Origin: JAIBJN01 sp963748205
GTDB taxonomy: Bacteria; Actinomycetota; Thermoleophilia; Gaiellales; Gaiellaceae
Direction of reading: 5' to 3'
Assembly (NCBI GenBank): GCA_963748205.1
Contig: CAVVIB010000004.1
Location: forward strand, 62,001-126,000
Length of the DNA stretch: 64,000 nucleotides
Shown here: positions 28,231 through 37,375 of the stretch, piece after piece
Numbering within the stretch: position 1 is the stretch's first letter
How the letters are laid out: the number at the start of each line of letters is the position of its first letter
The notes under the pieces: model-generated
What the model was told of the DNA's origin: nothing
The model's input: only the letters and a program-made list of their open reading frames with translations
The model's database searches: none
Translations under genes and position numbers: made by a program

Positions 28231-28272
28231 CGCGCGAGGCTATCCCCGCAGCGCGCCGCGGCGGCCGGAGAA

Positions 28273-28302
28273 GCGTGAGGCCTCCCGAAGGAGGCCTCAC
28301 GC
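28273..28302 (-). terminator. hairpin terminator after the LVIVD-repeat gene
   Basis: Perfect 13-bp stem GCGTGAGGCCTCC / GGAGGCCTCACGC with CGAA loop, 23 nt past the stop at 28325 and before the next minus-strand start. Same design as the hairpin at 17334, no T run. Confidence 0.65.
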
Positions 28303-28324
28303 GCGCTACCGCCGGTGTCGCCGA

Positions 28325-29917
28325 CTAGTCCATCGTCTGCGGATTCAGGTGATCGACCCGATCCCGGTTCTTCGGTTCGTCGATGAACGCCTTGTACATG
28401 ACCAGGCCCTGCGCCAGGAGGTTGTTCGTGACGCCGTCCGTCGCATAGACGGGGACGCCGCCTCCCGGGCGGTTGCGGAACATCGGGCCCGTGTACGGGT
28501 ACGCCGACCAGGTGCCTGTGTTCACGAGCGGGTCGAAGTACGCGATCTCCTCGAGATCCGTCGGATCCGTGAAGTCGATCACGTCCACGCCGCCCGTGTA
28601 CCAGGCGTTCACGAGCAGGTCCTTCTTGATCCCCATGACGGCCATGCCCATGTGGGCCGAGCAGTACTCGCCCGCTGCCGTCGAGGGTCGCACGTCGCCG
28701 ACGTGGAACTCGCTCAGGAAGTCGCCCGACTCCATGTCGGAGAAGAACATCTTCCCGGTCTTCTGGGTCGCGGCCGGATGCCACGGCCTCGCCTGCCAGT
28801 TGGTCATGGTCGGGCAGCCGCTCCCGAAGGACTCGTCCACCCAGTTCACGACGGTTCCGTCGTTGTTGAACATGACCGAGTGGAAGAAGTCGACGGCGCC
28901 AGGGATGTCACCCGTCCCGCCGGAGCTGAACTCGTCGTCCCCGATCATGATCGGGTTGGCGGTGTCCGGAATGCCGCCCTTCCCGATCCGCCACACCTGA
29001 CCCTGCTCGGCACAGGCGGCGCCGGCCATGCGCTCTTCCACATGGACGACGATGTCGTGGCACGCACGGGCCGCGGGCTCGAGGCCACACAGGCCGCGCT
29101 CGCACCATTCGATGCGGTTGTCGGGGTCACCCGGGTAGTTGATGGGCGCCTCGGCGATCTCGCGGGCCTTCGACGGGTCGTCGAGGGGCACCTCGATGAT
29201 CTGGATGACGCCGTGCTCCGGGCTGCGGCCGGCCGCGGGCCCGTTGACCGCGCCGCAGGTCGGGCCGGGAGCGAGCGGGTACGAGGACACGTACACGATC
29301 AGCTTGCCCTTGCCCTTGTTCTTCCCGCCGCGGAGATTGGCGCGGTTCTTGCCCTTCTGCTTGCCGACCTCGCCGGGCCAGAGCGTGATCGTGTGGGCGC
29401 CGCAGTCCGAGTACACGGCTGCGACCTGCTCGACAGTCTCGAAGGGGTTGCTGCGCTTGTCGCTCAGCTCGAAGACCCGGACGCCCTCCCAGCCGGTCGT
29501 GGTTCCGGCGGGAACTCGGGGAGCGCCGCATTCCGAGCTCGCCATCGTGCGGTCGACGGCGACGAGCAGCAGGTCGGCGATCCCGTTCCCGTTACGGTCC
29601 CAGACGATCGGGTCGTTCTGGTTCGCGTCGCACTTGATGTCCTTCACGAGGACGGGCGCGGCCGGGTTCGAGATGTCGAAGATGCGCACGCCGCCTCTGG
29701 GCCCGGTCCCGGCCGGGACGCCTGCATCGCCGGTGTAGTAGCCGACGAAGGCGTGGTCGCCCCAGAAGGCGAGGTCGGAGTTGGTCGCCATGTTCGGAGA
29801 CGTAAAGAGCTTCTCCATCTTGAAAAACTGGTCTCCGGGGCTCTGCGCGCCGGCGATCCCGGCCAGGCACGCCAGGGCGACCGTGGTGGCTACGAGTACT
29901 CGCAGCGATCGTCTCAT
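28325..29917 (-). CDS. secreted LVIVD-repeat-like beta-propeller protein
   Basis: 530 aa. Signal peptide (MRRSLRVLVATTVALACL...GAQ), then repeats of the type GVRIFDISNPAAPVLVKD and GVDVIDFTDPTDLEEIAYFDP, the LVIVD/propeller pattern. An insert of about 20 residues is very rich in Lys and Arg (GKQKGKNRANLRGGKNKGKG). Eight or more Cys suggest disulfides outside the cell. ATG 29917 fits the GGAGGT 10 nt upstream better than GTG 29929. Ligand unknown. Confidence 0.75.
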   Translation of the reverse strand: MRRSLRVLVATTVALACLAGIAGAQSPGDQFFKMEKLFTSPNMATNSDLAFWGDHAFVGYYTGDAGVPAGTGPRGGVRIFDISNPAAPVLVKDIKCDANQNDPIVWDRNGNGIADLLLVAVDRTMASSECGAPRVPAGTTTGWEGVRVFELSDKRSNPFETVEQVAAVYSDCGAHTITLWPGEVGKQKGKNRANLRGGKNKGKGKLIVYVSSYPLAPGPTCGAVNGPAAGRSPEHGVIQIIEVPLDDPSKAREIAEAPINYPGDPDNRIEWCERGLCGLEPAARACHDIVVHVEERMAGAACAEQGQVWRIGKGGIPDTANPIMIGDDEFSSGGTGDIPGAVDFFHSVMFNNDGTVVNWVDESFGSGCPTMTNWQARPWHPAATQKTGKMFFSDMESGDFLSEFHVGDVRPSTAAGEYCSAHMGMAVMGIKKDLLVNAWYTGGVDVIDFTDPTDLEEIAYFDPLVNTGTWSAYPYTGPMFRNRPGGGVPVYATDGVTNNLLAQGLVMYKAFIDEPKNRDRVDHLNPQTMD

Positions 29918-30142
29918 TCGTCTGCCCACCTCCTATGTAGGACGACAGAGGAGTCGCGGTCTCGTGAACTCCAGACGAACCTGGGCGCGACGCCCCTCGC
30001 GTCTCCGGGCCCACCAGGCCCGGCCACCAAATCTGCCCAACGCCACAGGCTCCGCAGAAGGTCCCCCTGGATTCGCGGGGCAGTGTAACCGAGGTCGGGC
30101 GAGGAGTCCTTGCGCGCGCAGAGAGGGCTGTCGGCGGCTTTC

Positions 30143-30295
30143 CTAGCCGCAGCAGCCCTGCTTGTACCTGCACGCGAGACAGTGCCAGCTGGCCTTCGTC
30201 CAGATCATCTCGGCGCCGCAGCGCGGGCAGATCGTCTCCGCCTCGGCCTCGTCCGCCGGGAGACGGCAGGCGGCCGGCTCGGCCTCGACGCTCAT
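30143..30295 (-). CDS. 50-residue zinc-ribbon microprotein coupled to guaA
   Basis: 50 aa. Two Cys pairs, CPRCG and CLAC, spaced as a zinc ribbon, with Trp between and a CC near the end (YKQGCCG). Its ATG overlaps the guaA stop as ATGA, so it is made with guaA. Family unknown to me; a metal or nucleic-acid contact role is likely for this fold. Confidence 0.75.
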   Translation of the reverse strand: MSVEAEPAACRLPADEAEAETICPRCGAEMIWTKASWHCLACRYKQGCCG

Positions 30296-31872
30296 TCCCA
30301 CTCGATCGTCGCCGGCGGCTTCGAGGAGAGGTCGAGCGCGACGCGGTTGACGGCGGGGATCTCGTTGATGACCCGGCCGGAGATCGTCTCCAGCAGGTCG
30401 TACGGGAGGCGCGCCCAGTCCGCGGTCATGGCGTCCTCGGACGTGACCGCGCGGATGACGATCGGGTACGCGTACGTCCGCTCGTCGCCCTGCACGCCCA
30501 CCGACTTGATCGCGGGCAGCACGGCGAAGCACTGCCAGAGCTCGCGGTAGAGGCCCGCGCGGCGCACCTCCTCGAGCAGGATCGCGTCGGCCTCGCGCAG
30601 GATCTCGAGCCGTTCCTCGGTGACGTCGCCGATGATCCGGATCGCCAGGCCCGGGCCCGGAAACGGATGGCGCCAGACCATCTCCTCCGGCAGGCCGAGC
30701 TCCTCGCCGACGCGCCGGACCTCGTCCTTGAAGAGCATGCGCAGGGGCTCGACGAGCTCGAGGTCCATGATCTCCGGGAGCCCGCCGACGTTGTGGTGCG
30801 ACTTGATCGTCGCCGCGACGCCGTCCGCGGAGCCGCCCGACTCGATCACGTCCGAGTAGAGCGTCCCCTGGACGAGGTGCTTGATGCTCCCCAGCGAGCG
30901 CGCCTGCTCCTCGAAGACGCGGATGAACTCCTCGCCGATCGCCTTGCGCTTCTCCTCCGGGTCGGTCACGCCCGCAAGCCGCGCGAGGAACCGCTCGCGC
31001 GCGTCGACGTGCTGGAGCGGCACCTGGAAGTGGCGGCCGAAGGTTTCCACGACCTGCGCGGCCTCGTCCTTGCGGAGCAGGCCGTGGTCGACGAAGACGC
31101 AGGTGAGCTGATCGCCGACGGCTTTGTGCACGAGCAGCGCGGCCACGGCCGAGTCGACGCCGCCCGAGAGCGCGCAGAGGATCCGCTCGCCCCCGACCTG
31201 GGCGCGGATGCGCGCCGTCTCCTCCTCGATGACCGCGGCCGCCGTCCAGGCGGGCGGCGCGTCCGCGACCCGGTAGAGGAAGTTCTTGAGGATCTCCGTC
31301 CCGTGCTCGGTGTGGAGCACCTCCGGGTGAAACTGGACGCCGTAGAGGCCGCGCGCAGGATGCTCGAAGCCGCTGATCGGAGTCGAGGGCGACTCCGCCG
31401 TCACGCGCGCGCCCTCGGGCGCCGCGGTGACCGAGTCGCGGTGGCTCATCCACCCCACCTGCTCGGCCGGCAGGCCGCCGAAGAGCGCGCTCGACGGGTC
31501 GACGCGCACGTCCGCCCTGCCGAACTCCGAGCCGTCGGTGCGCTCCACGCGTCCGCCGAGGTCGCGCGCCATGAGCTGCATCCCGTAGCAGATGCCCAGC
31601 ACGGGAACCCCGAGCTCGAAGATGGCCGGGTCCGCGTCCGGTGCGCCCTCGGCGTAGACCGAGGCCGGCCCGCCCGAGAGGACGAGCGCGAGCGGCCGCC
31701 GCGCGGCGAGCGCCGCCGGGCTCATCGTGTGGTGGACGAGCTCCGAGTAGACGCGGCAGTCGCGGATGCGCCGCGCGATGAGCTGCGAGTACTGGCCTCC
31801 GAAGTCGACGACGAGGACGGGGCGCTCTTCCGGTGCCGGCTCCTGGAGCGGGAGCGCGACGACCTCCCCCAT
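30292..31872 (-). CDS. guaA: GMP synthase (glutamine-hydrolysing)
   Basis: 526 aa. Class I amidotransferase domain with GICYGMQ (catalytic Cys) and FHPEVLHTEHG (His/Glu), then the ATP-pyrophosphatase loop LSGGVDSAVAA and the dimerisation domain ending in DLSSKPPATIEWE. Makes GMP from XMP. The start is directly after the guaB stop. Confidence 0.97.
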   Translation of the reverse strand: MGEVVALPLQEPAPEERPVLVVDFGGQYSQLIARRIRDCRVYSELVHHTMSPAALAARRPLALVLSGGPASVYAEGAPDADPAIFELGVPVLGICYGMQLMARDLGGRVERTDGSEFGRADVRVDPSSALFGGLPAEQVGWMSHRDSVTAAPEGARVTAESPSTPISGFEHPARGLYGVQFHPEVLHTEHGTEILKNFLYRVADAPPAWTAAAVIEEETARIRAQVGGERILCALSGGVDSAVAALLVHKAVGDQLTCVFVDHGLLRKDEAAQVVETFGRHFQVPLQHVDARERFLARLAGVTDPEEKRKAIGEEFIRVFEEQARSLGSIKHLVQGTLYSDVIESGGSADGVAATIKSHHNVGGLPEIMDLELVEPLRMLFKDEVRRVGEELGLPEEMVWRHPFPGPGLAIRIIGDVTEERLEILREADAILLEEVRRAGLYRELWQCFAVLPAIKSVGVQGDERTYAYPIVIRAVTSEDAMTADWARLPYDLLETISGRVINEIPAVNRVALDLSSKPPATIEWE

Positions 31873-33384
31873 CTAGTAGCCCGGCCTGTAGTTCGGCGCT
31901 TCCTTCACGACCGAGACGTCGTGAGGGTGGCTCTCCCGCTGGCCGGCCGAGGTCACGCGGACGAAGCGCGCTTCCTTGAGCTCGGAGATCGTGGCGGCTC
32001 CGCAGTAGCCCATCGCCTGGCGCAGTCCGCCCACCAGCTGGTGAACGACGTTGCGGATCGGCCCCTTGTAGGCGACCCGCGCCTCGATCCCCTCGGGGAC
32101 GAGCTTCCCGACCTCCTCGACGTCCTGCTGGAAGTAGCGGTCGCTCGAGTGGCGCGCGCGCATGGCGCCGAGCGAGCCCATGCCGCGGTACTCCTTGAAC
32201 TGCTCGCCCTGGTGGAAGACGACGTCGCCCGGGCTCTCGTCCGTTCCGGCGAGAAGCCCGCCGAGCATGACCGTGTCCGCGCCGGCGGCGACGGCCTTGG
32301 CGATGTCGCCGGAGTAGTTGATCCCGCCGTCGGCGATGATCGGTACGTCGTGGCGCGAGGCCGCGAGCGCGCAGTCGTAGACCGCGGTGATCTGCGGGAC
32401 GCCGATGCCCGCGACCACGCGGGTCGTGCAGATCGCCCCCGGGCCCATACCGACCTTGACCGCATCGGCGCCCGCGTCGACGAGCGCCTCGATCGCCTCC
32501 GGCGTCGCAACGTTGCCGGCGATGACGGGCACGTCGTAGCGGCCCTTCAGCTCCCGCACGGTCTCGACGACGCCCTGCGAGTGGCCGTGGGAGGTGTCGA
32601 CGACGAGCACGTCGACGTCCTCGTCCACGAGCGCCGCGGCGCGCTCGAGCCCCTCGGAGCCCGTGCCGACTGCCGCGGCGACGCGCAGGCGGCCCTGGTC
32701 GTCCTTGGTGGCGAGCGGGTACTTGAGGCGCTTCGAGATGTCCTTGACGGTGATCAGGCCCTTGAGCCGGCCGTCCTCGTCGACGACCGGGAGCTTCTCG
32801 ATCTTGTTGTGGTGCAAGACCGTGCGCGCCTCCTCGAGCGTCGTGCCGACCGGCACGGTCACAAGGTCCCTCGACGTCATCAGGTCGGAGACCGAGCGCG
32901 CGGTGTCGTCCTCGAAGCGCAGGTCGCGGTTGGTGAGGATCCCGACCAGGCGGCCGTCCTCGTCCGTGATCGGCACGCCCGAGATGCGGTACGTCTCCAT
33001 GATCGCGAGCGCCTGCGCGACGGGGGCGCTGGGCGGGAGCGTGACGGGCTCCACGATCATGCCCGCCTCGGAGCGCTTGACCTTGTCGACCTCCCCGGCC
33101 TGTGCCTCGACGGGCAGGTTGCGGTGGATGACGCCGATGCCGCCCTCGCGCGCGAGCGCAATCGCCGCGCGGGCCTCCGTGACGGTGTCCATGGCCGCGG
33201 AGACGATCGGGATCTCGAGCGAGATCGACCGCGTCAGGCGCGTCGTCGTCGACACGTCGGTCGGCAGCACGGCCGACTCGGCGGGCACGAGGAGGACGTC
33301 ATCGAAGGTGAGGCCTTCCTTGGCGAACTTCCGCTCCAGGGCGAGAAGTCGCTCGATCTCGTCCTGACGCAGCTCGACACTCAC
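31873..33384 (-). CDS. guaB: inosine-5'-monophosphate dehydrogenase
   Basis: 503 aa. TIM barrel interrupted by a CBS pair (about residues 105-220). The catalytic loop GPGAICTTR holds the Cys that attacks IMP, and the flap ends at YKG. First committed step to GMP and in operon with guaA. GTG start with TACGAT (33394-33399) 9 nt upstream. Confidence 0.97.
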   Translation of the reverse strand: MSVELRQDEIERLLALERKFAKEGLTFDDVLLVPAESAVLPTDVSTTTRLTRSISLEIPIVSAAMDTVTEARAAIALAREGGIGVIHRNLPVEAQAGEVDKVKRSEAGMIVEPVTLPPSAPVAQALAIMETYRISGVPITDEDGRLVGILTNRDLRFEDDTARSVSDLMTSRDLVTVPVGTTLEEARTVLHHNKIEKLPVVDEDGRLKGLITVKDISKRLKYPLATKDDQGRLRVAAAVGTGSEGLERAAALVDEDVDVLVVDTSHGHSQGVVETVRELKGRYDVPVIAGNVATPEAIEALVDAGADAVKVGMGPGAICTTRVVAGIGVPQITAVYDCALAASRHDVPIIADGGINYSGDIAKAVAAGADTVMLGGLLAGTDESPGDVVFHQGEQFKEYRGMGSLGAMRARHSSDRYFQQDVEEVGKLVPEGIEARVAYKGPIRNVVHQLVGGLRQAMGYCGAATISELKEARFVRVTSAGQRESHPHDVSVVKEAPNYRPGY

Positions 33385-33393
33385 CGTCGAGCG

Positions 33394-33399
33394 ATCGTA
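33394..33399 (-). promoter_or_regulatory. -10 box for leaderless guaBA operon
   Basis: TACGAT on the minus strand, 9 nt before the guaB GTG, no ribosome-binding site. Confidence 0.5.
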
Positions 33400-33470
33400 C
33401 CAAGCGCGCCCGCTGGCCTAGAGGGCCTGACGAAACGACGCCTGAGCCGAGCGACGTTCCGCCAGTCCCT

Positions 33471-34430
33471 CTAACCCTCCTGCGCCACGTGCTCGATGTG
33501 CTCGAGCTGGACGAGCGGCGCGAGGCGCGCCGCCTCGCGGGGGTCGAAGCGGCCGGCGCCCGCCTCGAGGACGGACGCGGTGCCGGCGGCGACGGCGGAG
33601 CGCACGGCCTCCTCGAAGGGCCGGCCCGCCAGGCGGGCGGCGAGAAAGCCGGCGAGCAGCGTGTCGCCCGCGCCGACGACCGAGGTCGGCTCGACGCGCG
33701 GCGCCTCGGCGCGGACCCGGAGCGCGGTGCGGTCCTCGCGCAGGAGCGCGTGGCAGCCGGCCTCCTGCGTGATGAGGACGTTGCGCGCCCCGAGGTCGGC
33801 GATCTCGTCGAGCCCCGCGGCCAGGTCCTCGCCGTCCACGAACTCGTGGCCGACGAGCGCCTCGGCCTCGCGCTGGTTCGGCGAGACGAGGTAGGGCTCG
33901 GCCTCGACGGCCAGCCGCAGCGGCTCGCCCTCCGTGTCGACGACCACGAGGTGCTGGTTGCGGTTCAGCTCGCGCACCAGCTCGCCGTAGAAGCCGGGCT
34001 CGACGCCGCGCGGCATGGAGCCAGCCAGGACGACGAACTCGGCGCCCTGGGCGAGGTAGGCGATCTTCTCGCGAAGCATCCCGAGCTCCTCCTCGCTGAC
34101 CTCGGGACCCCACTCGTTGATCTCCGTGTAGGCGTTCGACGTCGGGTCGAGGACCGCGATCGAGGTGCGCGACTCGTTGTTGATGCGCACGAAGTCGTTG
34201 AGGATGCCCTCGTTCGTCAGCTCCTCGACGAAGAGCGTCCCCGTGCGGCCGCCGGCCAGCCCCGTGCAGACGACCGGCGCGCCGAGCTGCTTGAGCGCGC
34301 GCGCGATGTTGATCCCCTTCCCGCCGGCGCTCGGAAAGCCGACGCTCGCGCGGTGTCGCTGACCCGGCTGGAAGTTCGGAACGACGAGCGTCCGGTCGAT
34401 CGCTGCGTTGAGCGTGACGGTGACGATCAT
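33471..34430 (-). CDS. PfkB-family hexose-phosphate kinase (1-phosphofructokinase type)
   Basis: 319 aa. MIVTVTLNAAIDRT and SAGGKGINIARAL are typical of FruK/LacC-like kinases, and the C-terminal GAGDTLLAGF carries the catalytic Asp. It probably phosphorylates fructose-1-phosphate or tagatose-6-phosphate. No PTS gene is nearby, so the substrate is uncertain. Confidence 0.87.
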   Translation of the reverse strand: MIVTVTLNAAIDRTLVVPNFQPGQRHRASVGFPSAGGKGINIARALKQLGAPVVCTGLAGGRTGTLFVEELTNEGILNDFVRINNESRTSIAVLDPTSNAYTEINEWGPEVSEEELGMLREKIAYLAQGAEFVVLAGSMPRGVEPGFYGELVRELNRNQHLVVVDTEGEPLRLAVEAEPYLVSPNQREAEALVGHEFVDGEDLAAGLDEIADLGARNVLITQEAGCHALLREDRTALRVRAEAPRVEPTSVVGAGDTLLAGFLAARLAGRPFEEAVRSAVAAGTASVLEAGAGRFDPREAARLAPLVQLEHIEHVAQEG

Positions 34431-34498
34431 CCGACTGGATACGGAGAAGGCACCGGAAACGATCCTACCGTCAGGCGCACTTGCCCCGCCGTCCGCGG

Positions 34499-35660
34499 CT
34501 AGAGGCCGGGCACGACCGCGCTCAGCATGTCGCCCGCCTCGTCGAGCGCGGCGTCGGTGTACCACCCGGCCCGCTCGCTGAAGCTCGGCGCCGGCACGTC
34601 GCGCGCCGCGACGAGGTCGACGCGGGCGACTTCGCGGTCGTCGAGCATCACCACGACCTCGCCGAGCTTCTGGCCCTTCTGGATCGGCAGGTCGACCATG
34701 GTGGGCGCGATCACGCTTCTCCACGAACCGCGTGCCGTCGCCGAGCCGGACCACCCGGGCGGCCCCGCCCGCGGCGACCAGCCCGACGCGCTCGTCGTCC
34801 TCGAACGGGATCGCCGCGGAGGCGTACCGCTCCCCCGCGCGAACGAGCGTGAAGGTCGCGTACTGGTCGAAGCCCCACTCGACGAGCTCGGCCAGGTCGA
34901 CGTTCCGCCGCTCGCGGCCGGGGCTCCCGAGGAGAACCGCGTAGACGCTCGTCGGCCCGCGCTTGGCGGCGGCGACCTGCGCCCAGCCGGCGTTGTCCGT
35001 GTGGCCGGTCTTCACGCCGACGAGCCCCGGCACGCGCCAGAGCAGGTCGTTCCAGCTCTTGAGCGTGCGCGGCCCTCCGATCTCCATGGTCTTCGTGCGG
35101 ACGAGCCGGCGGATGAGCGGCCGCTGCATCGCGAGGCGCGCGAGGGCGACCACGTCCTCGGCCGACGAGTAGTGGCCCGGTGCGTCGAGCCCGTCCGGGC
35201 GGACGTAGTGGGTGTCCTCGAGCCCGAGCTCGGCGGCCCTGTCGTTCATGAGCTTGACGAACCGCTGGACGCTGCCGTCGCCGACGTGGGCGGCGAGCGC
35301 GTAGGCGGCGTCGTTCGCGCTCTGGATCAGGGCGGCGGCGAGGAGCTCGCGGACCGTCAGCTGCTCGCCTGCGGTGAGGAAGATGGACGAGCCGCCCTGG
35401 CCGATCGCGCGCGGCGAGACGGTCACCATCTCCTTGGGCCGGGCGTGCTCGAGCGTCACGATGGCGGTCATCAGCTTCGTGATGCTCGCCATGGCCATGC
35501 GGCGGTCGGCGTTCTCCTCGTAGAGCACGTCCCCCGAGCGCCCGTCCACGACGATCGCCGCGCGCGCGTCGACGGGCGGCGGCGTGGAGGCCGCAGCCGA
35601 GAGGGCGACGGCGAGCGCTGCGGCGACGGCCGCGAGCACGATGACGAGACGCGAGGGCAC
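34499..35660 (-). CDS. dacA: D-alanyl-D-alanine carboxypeptidase, frameshifted here
   Basis: About 386 aa after repair. Signal peptide, then the penicillin-binding triad: SITK (nucleophile Ser), SAN and KTGHT. The C-terminal DacA-type domain (TFTLVRAGE..., VIAPTMVDLPIQKGQ) follows. The frame breaks at about 34716 after RFVEK; one inserted base explains it. Trims peptidoglycan pentapeptides outside the membrane. GTG start with TATAGC 9 nt upstream. Confidence 0.88.
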
Positions 35661-35687
35661 GGCCCTCAGGCTATAACTCGTAGAGCG

Positions 35688-36002
35688 ATGGCCGAGGCGA
35701 ACAAGGAGACGAAGCCGGCGCGCGTCCGCGGCGTGGAGCGCTCGTTCCAGGTCAGGGTCGGCGAGCTCGGAGGGTTCGAGCTGCGCCCGACGCGGATGTT
35801 CGTCTGGGCCGGCGGCGAGCGCAAGGGCCACGAGCGCGTCCTGCCGCTCGGCAGCCCTCCGAAGAGCCTCACCATCCCCCGCCGCCCGCGGGAGGTCAGG
35901 GCAGGGGCGCTCGAGCTGAAGACGCTCGGCAACCCGCTCATGACCATCGCGCTCGCGGGCGTGCACTCGGCGCGGGCCCTGCGCCGCAAGATCACGAACT
36001 AG
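35688..36002 (+). CDS. small conserved-looking protein, unknown
   Basis: 104 aa, basic, no signal or membrane segment. Pattern: RSFQVRVGELGGFELRPTR, GPxxKSLTIPRRPR-like centre, and a helical tail HSARALRRKITN. Divergent from dacA with 27 bp between starts; the end overlaps the LysM gene by 4 bp. I do not recognise the family. Confidence 0.65.
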   Translation: MAEANKETKPARVRGVERSFQVRVGELGGFELRPTRMFVWAGGERKGHERVLPLGSPPKSLTIPRRPREVRAGALELKTLGNPLMTIALAGVHSARALRRKITN

Positions 36003-36382
36003 GTCGACGGCGGCCGGATCCGCACGACATCGCCGGGCGAGAGGGCGAGCGGGTCGATCCCCGGATTCAGTTCGAGGACCTGGTCGAGCGGAACCTCGCA
36101 GCGCGCGGCAATCGCTTCGAGCGTCTCGCCTTCGCGCACGCGGGTGCGATTTGCGAGGCACCCACGGTCGGCCGTGGTCGTCGTTCCGTCCGGCTCCGTC
36201 GCGGAGGGCCCGGCGTCCGTCGTCGTGTCCACCTCTGTCGGCGCCGTGCCGCTTCCCGCCTCGCCCTCGTCGGACTCGAGGCCACGCTGGACGAGGATGA
36301 CGAGCACCGTGGCGGCGAAGAAGAACGCGAGCGGCGCCGCCAGCCGGGCGACCCAGACGCGGAAGCGATCCGGGTCTACCAC
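35999..36382 (-). CDS. LysM-domain membrane-anchored protein
   Basis: 127 aa. One membrane helix at about 10-30, a Thr/Asp-rich linker, and a C-terminal LysM domain (VREGETLEAIAARCEVPLDQVLELNPGID...). Likely binds peptidoglycan from a type II membrane anchor. GTG start. Overlaps pyrF by 7 bp. Confidence 0.85.
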   Translation of the reverse strand: MVDPDRFRVWVARLAAPLAFFFAATVLVILVQRGLESDEGEAGSGTAPTEVDTTTDAGPSATEPDGTTTTADRGCLANRTRVREGETLEAIAARCEVPLDQVLELNPGIDPLALSPGDVVRIRPPST

Positions 36383-37312
36383 CCTGACACCGTCCAGACG
36401 TCGTCGCGGAGCCGCGCCGCCGCGCCGGCGGCGGCGGTGCGCCAGTCACGTCCGTCCACGCGGAACGCATAGATGACCGAGCGCGAAACGGGCACGAGCG
36501 CGCTCGCGGGCCCGCTCGTGAACGCACGCGCGACGTCGGCCGGGGTCCCGCCCTGCGCGCCTACGCCCGGCAGGAGCAGAATCGCCTGCGGCATCAGCCT
36601 CCTCGCCTCGGCCACGGCCCGAGGGTAGGTGGCGCCCACGACGGCACCGACGCTCGAGAGCCCGCGCTCGCCCACGAGATCCTGTCCCCACGCGTCCACG
36701 AGCTCGGCCACCTGGTGCCAGAGCGGACGGCCGTCGGAGAGGGCGGCGTCCTGGAGGTCGGCGCTGCCGGCATTCGACGTCTTCACGAGGCAGAAGATCC
36801 CGTTGCCGGAACGCCGGCACGCGGCGAGGAACGGCTCGATGGAGTCGCTGCCGAGGTACGGGCTGACCGTGAGCGCGTCCACCGGCGGCGGCATGTCCTC
36901 GCGCCGCTCGAGGTACGCGTCCGCGTACGCCCGCGCGGTCGAGCCGATGTCGCCCCGTTTCGCGTCGGCGATCACGATGAGGTTGGCGGCGCGCGCGTAG
37001 TCGCAGACGTCCTCGAACGCGCGCACGCCGTCCGCGCCGAGCGTCTCGAAATAGGCGAGCTGCGCCTTCACCCCCACTACATACGGCGCAACCGCGTCGA
37101 TCAGTCCACGGCAGAAGCGTCCGCACCGCGTCGGCGGCGGCGGCGCGGCTGCGGTGGACGTCCCCGCGGAGCTCGACCGGCAGCAGCTCAGGGCGCGGGT
37201 CGAGCCCGACGACGAGCTGGCTGCGCTTCGTGTCCACGGCGGCCGCGATGCGGTCGCCGAAAGTCACCGTCCCGGTCTCCGAGCGCACCCCTGCCTCGAC
37301 CTCCTGCGCCAT
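36376..37312 (-). CDS. pyrF: orotidine-5'-phosphate decarboxylase, frameshifted here
   Basis: About 311 aa after repair, the long group of PyrF. SQLVVGLDPRPELLP starts the barrel, and the catalytic DAKRGDIGSTA follows. Last step of UMP synthesis. The frame breaks at about 37118: DAVR is followed one frame later by RFCRGLIDAVAPYVVGVK; one inserted base explains it. Loss would need external uracil, so a sequencing error is likelier than decay. Confidence 0.9.
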
Positions 37313-37375
37313 GAATGCGGAGCTTAGAGCGCAACCCGGCCTGACGCCTCCCCCGAGGGCATAGTCCTGGCCCTG

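Noticed and set aside
33419..33473. Imperfect inverted repeat TAGAGGG...CCCTCTA after pfkB and before guaB
   Set aside because: Arms are 43 nt apart and one arm includes the pfkB stop; too weak to call a terminator.
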